DNA of 6,382 bases. Source: CAZIIK01 sp964539235 (GTDB lineage: Bacteria; Pseudomonadota; Gammaproteobacteria; Francisellales; CACEW01). Shown here piece after piece: positions 1 to 4,867 of the stretch. The notes below the pieces were generated by a model. The model did no database searches, was not told the DNA's origin, and worked only from the letters and a program-made list of their open reading frames with translations. The translations under genes were made by a program, and so were the position numbers. The stretch is from NCBI GenBank assembly GCA_964539235.1, contig CAZIIK010000055.1, forward strand, positions 1 to 6,382, in the 5' to 3' direction. Every line of letters begins with the position of its first letter. The first letter of the stretch is position 1.

Positions 1-2
1 GG

Positions 3-287
3 CAGTGTGACCATGAGTTCAATGTTCGTAATATTCGCCTCAAAAATAATGTATGCAATTTGCAAGTTAAGTTCCAATCAACCCAAGCGCGCTTGCAGTT
101 TGCCAAAATGCTAGATAGCTGTGAAAAATCGGCTAGGGGGCCTCCCATTGTAACCGATGAAAAGTTAGCTGAACTGAATCAGGCGTTGAAGGCTTTAAAT
201 ACAGCCCTCTACGATCCTGTTAAGGTGGTGAGTGTGGCTGATGCCGAGGGCATTCAGGCTAGAACGAAGTTCTGTGTTCTGTGTTAG
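3..287 (+). CDS. C-terminal part of an unrecognised protein ending in a CaaX-like CVLC
   Basis: The frame is open from the left edge of the window to the TAG at 285-287, so this is the last 94 or so residues of a gene that starts upstream. The TTG at 60 is unlikely to be the true start because the frame is open before it and no ribosome site stands out. I do not recognise a domain. The visible part is soluble and mixed in charge, with a probable amphipathic helix around the segment EKLAELNQALKALNTAL. There is no membrane segment. The last residues are RTKFCVLC, so the chain ends Cys-aliphatic-aliphatic-Cys. That is the form of a eukaryotic CaaX prenylation box, preceded by two basic residues. 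Some effector proteins of intracellular bacteria such as Legionella use such a tail to be lipidated by the host; applying that here is inference. The next gene starts 48 bases downstream. Confidence 0.6.
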   Translation, partial: QCDHEFNVRNIRLKNNVCNLQVKFQSTQARLQFAKMLDSCEKSARGPPIVTDEKLAELNQALKALNTALYDPVKVVSVADAEGIQARTKFCVLC

Positions 288-335
288 ATATTACAGGCTA
301 AGAAACTTCTTTATAGAGATTACAAGGATAGCAAA

Positions 336-659
336 ATGACAACTGCGGAAACTGTAACACTGCGCGTCATGAACACCATAAATGTGTTGTTTTTATTATT
401 GGCAATGTCATGTAGAAATAAGAAAACCCAGCAAAGCGTCGAAGGTACGGCATTGCTTTGTACTTTTGGTTTTCTAGTGCTGACCACATGTTTGGCACGT
501 TGCTTGGGTAGAGATGAGGTGCTTAATGTAAGGCGAGATATTGAATGTTGCGGTCATGCTGCACTCGCATTTGGAATGTTTGTTGGCATTGCATGGCATA
601 TTGGCTCGCAGCCGGTAAACCGACCTTTTTCTACGAATCCAGATGGTTTTTCAGGTTAG
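336..659 (+). CDS. Small hypothetical membrane protein, about three hydrophobic segments
   Basis: This is a 107-residue protein of no family I recognise. The start is supported by AAGGA at 324-328, seven bases before the ATG, a good Shine-Dalgarno match. Three hydrophobic stretches, at about residues 11-26, 38-57 and 71-90, suggest an inner-membrane protein with three short helices. The loop after the first segment is basic (RNKK), which would favour the cytoplasmic side. Cysteine is frequent (seven in total), including a CC pair at 71-72 and others inside the hydrophobic segments. The C-terminal tail is polar. The gene follows the partial CDS on the same strand by 48 bases and may be co-transcribed with it. 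Nothing in the context reveals its role. The intact frame, the ribosome site and the membrane-like composition make it likely to be real. Confidence 0.6.
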   Translation: MTTAETVTLRVMNTINVLFLLLAMSCRNKKTQQSVEGTALLCTFGFLVLTTCLARCLGRDEVLNVRRDIECCGHAALAFGMFVGIAWHIGSQPVNRPFSTNPDGFSG

Positions 660-867
660 GTTGCCCTGTATCTTGCCAGGCGTGCGGACCGCTTTTATCC
701 GGTTTAGTGGGACCACATTAATTGATTCTATCGCAAACTCTCGACCCACATTAAATGGTAATCCCCCATTTTTAGGGGGATTACCAATAGACATTATTCT
801 GGATTTAGACCGGAATAAAAGTTCTGTTTTCATACAAGCTCCTGTGTCTTATTATGGCCCAGATTAA
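643..867 (+). CDS. Doubtful small ORF (74 aa) between the membrane protein and the transporter
   Basis: This frame begins inside the last codons of the previous gene and ends 17 bases before the transporter start. Its codon choice is not absurd and the C-terminal half reads like protein (IDIILDLDRNKSSVFIQAP). There is no clear ribosome site and no family that I recognise. It spans the hairpin at 756-786, which forces the segment NGNPPFLGGLPI. An equally long open frame on the opposite strand (651-833) shows that the openness partly reflects the palindrome. It may be a degraded gene or plain intergenic DNA. Apart from the repeats listed separately, I see nothing else in 660-884. Confidence 0.2.
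   Translation: MVFQVRLPCILPGVRTAFIRFSGTTLIDSIANSRPTLNGNPPFLGGLPIDIILDLDRNKSSVFIQAPVSYYGPD
713..754. repeat. 9-bp direct repeat CCACATTAA, 33 bp apart
   Basis: CCACATTAA occurs at 713-721 and again at 746-754. The 33-bp offset is close to three helical turns, which would put both copies on the same DNA face, as expected for a paired binding site. This may be chance; no promoter elements can be assigned with confidence nearby. Confidence 0.25.
756..786. repeat. Perfect 12-bp inverted repeat (hairpin) with T-rich 7-nt loop
   Basis: TGGTAATCCCCC (756-767) is the exact reverse complement of GGGGGATTACCA (775-786), separated by the loop ATTTTTA. The stem has five or six G:C pairs at the loop end. 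No T-run follows on either strand, so it does not look like a standard intrinsic terminator. It lies about 100 bases before the split transporter and could be a transcript-stabilising or attenuating hairpin, or the footprint of a small dispersed palindromic element. Confidence 0.6.
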
Positions 868-884
868 AAGATAGAGATAAGGTT

Positions 885-1319
885 ATGGTATTAGTAATAG
901 CATTTATTGCAGCGGGAATTGCCAGTTTTATCGCAAGCGTTTTTGGAAGCGGTGCATTACTCATCACCGTGCCTGTTTTAAACCATATTTTACGTTTTCA
1001 ACATGTACCGAATCATTACACCACGCATGTCGCAATTGGCACCACATTAGCCTTTGGCTTCATTCTATTTGTGATTGCCACCTACGCACAACATAAAAAA
1101 GGGGCTATTGACTGGCATGTATTTAATAAATTGCTCTGGCTAACCATCATCGGTGTTCTAGTTGGAAGTTTTTTGGCTGCACAGGTGATCGGCGTTGTTC
1201 TCAGAATATTATTTGGTTTATTTCTTTTGCTATTGGCTATTCGGTACATCTTTAGCAAGGAAGAAAATAAAAAACTTTGGTCATGCCAGCATTGGAGTTT
1301 TAAATTGGCATATTCATGA
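885..1319 (+). CDS. N-terminal half of a split TauE/SafE-family membrane permease
   Basis: The 144-residue product matches the first half of TauE/SafE (DUF81) permeases, inner-membrane proteins linked to export of sulfite and other organosulfur-derived anions. Hydrophobic segments lie at about residues 1-20, 22-37, 48-68, 83-103 and 104-123. The motif FGSGALLITVPVL (20-32) corresponds to the glycine-rich family repeat followed by Val-Pro, and HVAIGTTLA (48-56) matches the usual A.GTSLA segment. GAIDW (73-77) fits the family's conserved loop. Full-length members have about 250-260 residues, so this is only half. The last dozen residues (from about 132) do not look like family sequence, which suggests a frame change near the end. 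The stop overlaps the start of the second half as ATGA. The start is only modestly supported: AGAG at 873-876 or AAGG at 879-882 are both imperfectly placed. Confidence 0.65.
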   Translation: MVLVIAFIAAGIASFIASVFGSGALLITVPVLNHILRFQHVPNHYTTHVAIGTTLAFGFILFVIATYAQHKKGAIDWHVFNKLLWLTIIGVLVGSFLAAQVIGVVLRILFGLFLLLLAIRYIFSKEENKKLWSCQHWSFKLAYS

Positions 1320-1663
1320 TTGCCATCATCGCGGGTTTTATTGGTACTGGTATTTTAATTATCCCCTTTTTAAGAAAATACGGTTTTAGCTTATTGAGTT
1401 CAATTGCGATGACATTAGCACTAGGAACAGTGATAACTTTGTTTGGTGCGTTAAGCTATGTTGTGGCTGGATGGCATGAGACAGGCTTACCCGTTTCTTG
1501 TGTAGGTTATGTTGATTGGAGCTTATTATTACCACTAGCTGCTGGAAGTGCTGTTTTTACCAGATTTGGCGTTAAAGTTTCTCATCTGATACATCCAACA
1601 ATATTACATTATCTATTTTGTGCTTTACTTTTCATCATCTCAATAAAAATGCTTTGGTTTTAG
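1316..1663 (+). CDS. C-terminal half of the split TauE/SafE-family permease
   Basis: The 115-residue product continues the permease. IAGFIGTGILIIPFL (5-19) corresponds to the second glycine-rich repeat of TauE/SafE proteins, and ALGTVITLFGALSYVVAGW (35-53) with GLPVSCVGYVDW (57-68) matches the region that usually follows. The last hydrophobic helix (about 98-114) ends with the family-typical KML. The repeat is shorter than usual: the family normally has a form like GFxSGLxGxGGG before the Ile-Pro, and several of those glycines are missing. The halves add up to 259 residues, the normal length of one permease. The reading frame is shifted by -1 relative to the first half, and an in-frame TAA lies at 1301-1303. 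The ATGA overlap could allow re-initiation, so two chains might assemble; a decaying, frameshifted gene is at least as likely. No promoter is seen for this half alone. Confidence 0.6.
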   Translation: MIAIIAGFIGTGILIIPFLRKYGFSLLSSIAMTLALGTVITLFGALSYVVAGWHETGLPVSCVGYVDWSLLLPLAAGSAVFTRFGVKVSHLIHPTILHYLFCALLFIISIKMLWF

Positions 1664-1677
1664 AGTGTTATGAACTT

Positions 1678-1863
1678 TTACAACAACCCTTCACCAGCAT
1701 GATCATCATATTGTTCAACGTTACGATAGTATTTCATAAGCGTTTTGATATCTTTTTGCCCTGTGACTTCCATAATTTTTTCGTAGGAAGCGCCTTTAAA
1801 CAAAGCTGACGTAACAAGACCGCTGCGTAGGCTATGCCCTGCAAAATCTTTATCCAAAGCCGC
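1678..1863 (-). pseudogene. Remnant of a phage-type tyrosine recombinase (integrase), C-terminus only
   Basis: On the minus strand an open frame of about 61 codons encodes the C-terminal catalytic end of a tyrosine recombinase and stops at the TAA complementary to 1678-1680. DFAGHSLRSGLVTSAL carries the His-x-x-Arg box. TGQKDIKTLMKYYRN corresponds to the usual TGHKS...RYIR segment, with the first Tyr of KYYR as the probable nucleophile and Gln in place of the common His of TGH. The tail EQYDDHAGEGLL matches the usual end of this class (compare DNAAAGLGL). The first catalytic Arg, the core-binding domain and any start codon are missing. Upstream the frame runs into the hairpin at 1870-1889 and a stop complementary to about 1879-1881. 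A full protein has 300 or more residues, so this is inactive debris, probably from an integrated phage or island that once ended here. Confidence 0.75.
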
Positions 1864-1899
1864 GTAAGACCCCTTCCTTTAGGGAGGGGAGGATGTCAA
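1864..1899 (+). mobile_element. Probable right-end remnant of an IS200/IS605-type element (hairpin plus GAGGATGTCAA)
   Basis: CCCCTTCC (1870-1877) pairs with GGGAGGGG (1882-1889) through one T:G wobble around the loop TTTA, and is followed directly by AGGATGTCAA (1890-1899). From memory, a short stem-loop ending in GGGG-AGGATGTCAA is a common right-end structure of IS200/IS605 elements that carry tnpB, where the same sequence forms the 3' scaffold of the omega/re-RNA and TCAA is the transposase cleavage site. No tnpA or tnpB is present and the integrase remnant starts immediately to the left, so only a solo end is left. The assignment rests on pattern recall alone. A simple regulatory hairpin before trpB is the alternative. 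Confidence 0.45.
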
Positions 1900-1931
1900 A
1901 ATGCTTCGATGTTGATTGATTGGGGTGTTGG

Positions 1932-3110
1932 ATGGAACTGCCCACACGCTTTGGACAATTTGGCGGTGTTTACGCGCCAGAAAGTCTGATTCCTATTTTA
2001 TCTGAGGTTGAAAAAGCCTTTATCGCCAGCCAACAGGATGTGGCTTTTCAAACTGAACTTTCACGTTTATTAACTGATTATGCCGGGAGGCCCACACCAC
2101 TGACGCATGCACAAAAATTATCGCAACGTTTGGGGCGTGAGGTTTATCTGAAACGCGAAGATTTATTGCATGGTGGTGCGCATAAAACCAATAACTGCAT
2201 TGGCCAACTGCTGTTAGCCAAGTACATGGGTAAACAGCGCATTATTGCCGAAACTGGTGCTGGTCAGAATGGCACAGCCACGGCTATGGTCGGCGCGATG
2301 TTGGGTTTGTCGGTTACGGTGTACATGGGAGCAGTCGATATTGCGCGTCAGGCGCCGAATGTAATGCGCATGAAATTATTTGGTGCCGAAGTTGTGCCGG
2401 TGGAAAGTGGCACGGCAACGCTGAAAGACGCGGTGAACGAAGCCATGCGTGATTGGATCAGTCATGCAGATGATACTTATTACTGTTTGGGCTCAGTGGT
2501 GGGAGCGCATCCATTTCCAACTATGGTACGTCATTTTCACGAAGTGATTGGCCGTGAAGCCAAAGCGCAATTATGCGAACGCATAGGCGGGTTGCCCGAT
2601 GCGATTTTCGCCTGTGTGGGAGGCGGTTCCAATGCCATGGGGTTATTTGCCGATTTTCTGGATGATGACAGTGTGCAAATTTTCGGTGCTGAGCCGGTCG
2701 GTAAGGGGTTGCATACTGAACAGCATGCAGCGACGTTGGCTAAGTGCGAGCCAGCCGTTTTTCACGGCATGGAGTCGTTGTTTTTGCAAGATCCAGATGG
2801 GCAAATACAAGAGCCTTATTCGATTTCAGCTGGTTTAGATTATCCTGGGATTGGTCCGCAGCATGCACACCTACAAGCAACGGGTCGGGTGTCTTACCAA
2901 GGCGTTACTGATGCAGAAGCCTTGCATGCCTTTGAGGATGTCTGTCGTACGGAAGGTATTTTACCTGCCTTAGAGTCTTCGCATGCGGTGGCATTGGCGT
3001 ATCGGATTGCACCACAATTACCCGCATCAGCCACGTTATTGGTCAATGTGTCCGGGCGTGGCGATAAGGACTTGGACAGTTACTTTGCGGAGCAGGAGGC
3101 ATTGGTATGA
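1932..3110 (+). CDS. trpB: Tryptophan synthase beta chain
   Basis: TrpB is the PLP-dependent subunit of the cytoplasmic alpha2beta2 tryptophan synthase and condenses indole, channelled from TrpA, with L-serine to give L-tryptophan. The 392-residue length fits the family (E. coli 397). Visible motifs are FGQFGGVYAPE (7-17), AGRPTPL (51-57), KREDLLHGGAHKTNN (74-88) with the PLP lysine at 85, AETGAGQ (106-112) with the catalytic Glu 107, the phosphate-binding GGGSNA (230-235), GLDYPGIGP (301-309), ALESSHA (346-352) and SGRGDKD (374-380). The ATG at 1932 is chosen because homology begins there and GGGGTG at 1922-1927 is a usable ribosome site; an in-frame TTG at 1920 would add four residues. The residue after GAGQ is Asn 113, where almost all TrpB proteins have His. 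No Trp-rich leader peptide or attenuator is seen upstream. The gene opens the operon and its stop overlaps trpA by ATGA. Confidence 0.96.
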   Translation: MELPTRFGQFGGVYAPESLIPILSEVEKAFIASQQDVAFQTELSRLLTDYAGRPTPLTHAQKLSQRLGREVYLKREDLLHGGAHKTNNCIGQLLLAKYMGKQRIIAETGAGQNGTATAMVGAMLGLSVTVYMGAVDIARQAPNVMRMKLFGAEVVPVESGTATLKDAVNEAMRDWISHADDTYYCLGSVVGAHPFPTMVRHFHEVIGREAKAQLCERIGGLPDAIFACVGGGSNAMGLFADFLDDDSVQIFGAEPVGKGLHTEQHAATLAKCEPAVFHGMESLFLQDPDGQIQEPYSISAGLDYPGIGPQHAHLQATGRVSYQGVTDAEALHAFEDVCRTEGILPALESSHAVALAYRIAPQLPASATLLVNVSGRGDKDLDSYFAEQEALV

Positions 3111-3898
3111 ATCGTTTTCAGCGTTTATTTGCCGATCCGAAGCGGCGTGCGTTTGTCCCTTTTTTCACCTTAGGTGATCCGAAGCCTCAAGATAGTTTGC
3201 GTTTGATTCGCGCTGCCATCGATGCCGGTGCGGATGCGTTGGAATTGGGCTTGCCTTTTTCCGATCCTGTCGCAGATGGTCCCACGAATCAACGTAGTAT
3301 GGCGCGGGCTCTAGCTGCTGGCATGACCTTTGATGTCGGCCTGGAATTATTAGCAGAAATTCGGGCATATGCACCGGATATTCCAATTGGATTATTGCTG
3401 TACTTTAACTTGTTATACCGCCGTGGTTTGGCGCGTGCGCATGCTGATTTGCAGCGCGTCGGTGTGGACGCGATTGTTTCGGCTGATCTGCCGTTAGAAG
3501 AATCCGCTGCGCATGAAGCGTCTTTAGCTAAACATGACTTGGGTGCGATTCAAATGTTGGCACCTAATACACCTGATGCTCGTGCACAGCAGTTGTTTGC
3601 GCGTTCTTCGGCATTTACCTATGTGCTCAGTGGGTTTGGCACGACTGGTGAAAAGCATGCACTAGATCCGCGTACTGTCGCGCGTGTGCAGCATTTGCGC
3701 CAATTAACCACGCAACCGCTGGTGGTTGGCTTTGGCCTGAGTCAACCAGAGCATGTCGCAGCGGTGTGGCAAGCTGGGGCGAATGGTGCGATTGTTGGCA
3801 GTCGTTTGTCGCGTATGATTGAAGCCAATTTGACTCATGTTTCTGCGGCAGAAGCGGACATTGTGGCCTTTATTCAGCAGGTGAAAGCGTTATGTTGA
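3107..3898 (+). CDS. trpA: Tryptophan synthase alpha chain
   Basis: TrpA cleaves indole-3-glycerol phosphate to indole and glyceraldehyde 3-phosphate and passes indole to TrpB. The 263-residue TIM-barrel protein has normal length (E. coli 268). The catalytic Glu 47 lies in ALELGLPFSDP and Asp 57 in VADGPTNQ. VSADLPLEES (124-133) is the loop-6 region, TYVLS (171-175) holds the conserved Tyr, and GFGLS (208-212) with GAIVGS (227-232) forms the phosphate site. The segment SGFGTTG (175-181) differs from the usual SR.GVTG in lacking the Arg, a modest oddity. The start overlaps the trpB stop by four bases and is preceded by a perfect AGGAGG at 3094-3099, so translation of the two subunits is probably coupled, as suits a 1:1 complex. 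The stop overlaps the next gene by seven bases. Confidence 0.95.
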   Translation: MNRFQRLFADPKRRAFVPFFTLGDPKPQDSLRLIRAAIDAGADALELGLPFSDPVADGPTNQRSMARALAAGMTFDVGLELLAEIRAYAPDIPIGLLLYFNLLYRRGLARAHADLQRVGVDAIVSADLPLEESAAHEASLAKHDLGAIQMLAPNTPDARAQQLFARSSAFTYVLSGFGTTGEKHALDPRTVARVQHLRQLTTQPLVVGFGLSQPEHVAAVWQAGANGAIVGSRLSRMIEANLTHVSAAEADIVAFIQQVKALC

Positions 3899-4863
3899 TT
3901 GTGATGCAAAATGCGGCCAATGCCGCACAGATTGAAGCAGTGTGTGACACGATTCGGGCTTTGGGTTTTGAAGCGCACAAAATGCCGGGTGCGCAAAGAA
4001 CAGCGGTGTGTGTCACGGGTAATGACGGCAGTACTTCCGAACGCCATTTTGCTGGGCTGACCGGTATTCGGCAGATTATTCGTGTTTCCAAACCTTATAA
4101 ACTCACTTCGAATGAAATTAAAACCACGCCGACGGCGGTGCAGATTGGGGCTGCGGTGTTTGGCGATGGTCAATCGGATTGGATTGCCGGTCCTGCTTGT
4201 GTGGAATCGGAAACACAAGCATTTACCATAGCCAGTGAATTGAAAGATCTCGGTGTGAAGGTGTTTCGTGCCAGTGCTTTTCGCTCACGGTCGAATCCTT
4301 ATAACTTTCAAGGGCTGGGCGTAGAGGCATTGCCCATACTCGCTGCAGTTAAGCAACAGTTTGATTTGGCCATTGTGACCGAAGTGACGGATGCCGTGCA
4401 GTTACCGCAACTGTTAGAAGTGGCAGATGCTTTGATTGTGGATAGTCACAACATGCAGCATTTTTCTCTATTGAAACAACTGAGCAAAATTGACCGCCCG
4501 ATCATTTTAAAGCGTGGGATTGCCGCGACAGTAGAAGATTTCCTAATGGCGGCGGAATATATTATGTCGGGTGGTAATAAACAGGTGATTTTGTGTGATG
4601 CAGGTATGCAAAGATTTGGCGATCACAGTGCTCATGCTTTGGACATGACTTTTGTTCCCGCCTTACGCCAGTTGACGCATTTGCCGATTATTGTTGATCC
4701 CAGTTATGCCTCTGGCACGGGTTATATGGTGCCGGCACTGTGTCGCGCCATCATGGCTTTAGGCGCGGATGGTGTCATGGTGGAATGCCATTCAAATCCA
4801 GCAACAGCGAAAACGGGTGGGGCGCAGGCCATTACGCCTGATATGTCGCAAGGTCAGTTATAG
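3892..4863 (+). CDS. DAHP synthase-like protein (type I-beta fold) with a degraded active site
   Basis: The 323-residue product aligns without gaps over most of its length with type I-beta 3-deoxy-7-phosphoheptulonate synthases such as that of Thermotoga maritima. Residues 1-70 match the ferredoxin-like regulatory domain (ending SKPYKL) and the rest is a TIM barrel (WIAGP, NPYNFQGLG, ILKRG, AAEYIMSGGN, THLPIIVDPS). Genuine enzymes join PEP and erythrose 4-phosphate in the first shikimate step. Here the key residues are changed: metal ligands Cys102 to Ala, His272 to Tyr and Asp309 to Gly (only Glu298 remains); KPRT 131-134 to RSRS; GARN to DSHN (Arg186 to His); CERG to CDAG (Arg237 to Ala). 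Lys207 is kept. The C-terminus lacks about 15 residues, roughly the last helix. The ATG has a good ribosome site (AGGTGA, 3879-3884). Because of the losses I would not call it aroF. It is intact and embedded in the operon, so a regulatory pseudoenzyme or an altered reaction is plausible. A working, unusual synthase cannot be excluded. Confidence 0.85.
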   Translation: MLIVMQNAANAAQIEAVCDTIRALGFEAHKMPGAQRTAVCVTGNDGSTSERHFAGLTGIRQIIRVSKPYKLTSNEIKTTPTAVQIGAAVFGDGQSDWIAGPACVESETQAFTIASELKDLGVKVFRASAFRSRSNPYNFQGLGVEALPILAAVKQQFDLAIVTEVTDAVQLPQLLEVADALIVDSHNMQHFSLLKQLSKIDRPIILKRGIAATVEDFLMAAEYIMSGGNKQVILCDAGMQRFGDHSAHALDMTFVPALRQLTHLPIIVDPSYASGTGYMVPALCRAIMALGADGVMVECHSNPATAKTGGAQAITPDMSQGQL

Positions 4864-4867
4864 TTCG

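Noticed and set aside
651..833. Minus-strand ORF of 60 codons opposite the doubtful ORF
   Set aside because: No ribosome site or family was seen; its openness is partly due to the palindrome at 756-786.
1269..1305. Possible programmed -1 frameshift joining the two permease halves (A6-C run at 1269-1275, TTTTAAA at 1298-1304)
   Set aside because: Neither run is in the phase needed for an X XXY YYZ slip from the first frame, and the -1 frame meets a TAA at 1301-1303, so slippage at the A-run cannot reach the second half.
1618..1809. Plus-strand ORF of 63 codons
   Set aside because: It is antisense to the integrase remnant and overlaps the end of the permease; the minus strand carries the recognisable protein.
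1900..1931. trp leader peptide or attenuator before trpB
   Set aside because: There are no tandem Trp codons in an open leader frame and no alternative stem-loops ending in a T-run.
3874..4218. Minus-strand ORFs over the start of the DAHP synthase-like gene
   Set aside because: They are antisense shadows of a gene with clear family similarity along its full length.
4769..4867. Upstream extension of aroA from a TTG at 4769
   Set aside because: The added residues overlap the DAHP synthase-like gene and have no EPSP synthase similarity; homology starts just after the ATG at 4868.
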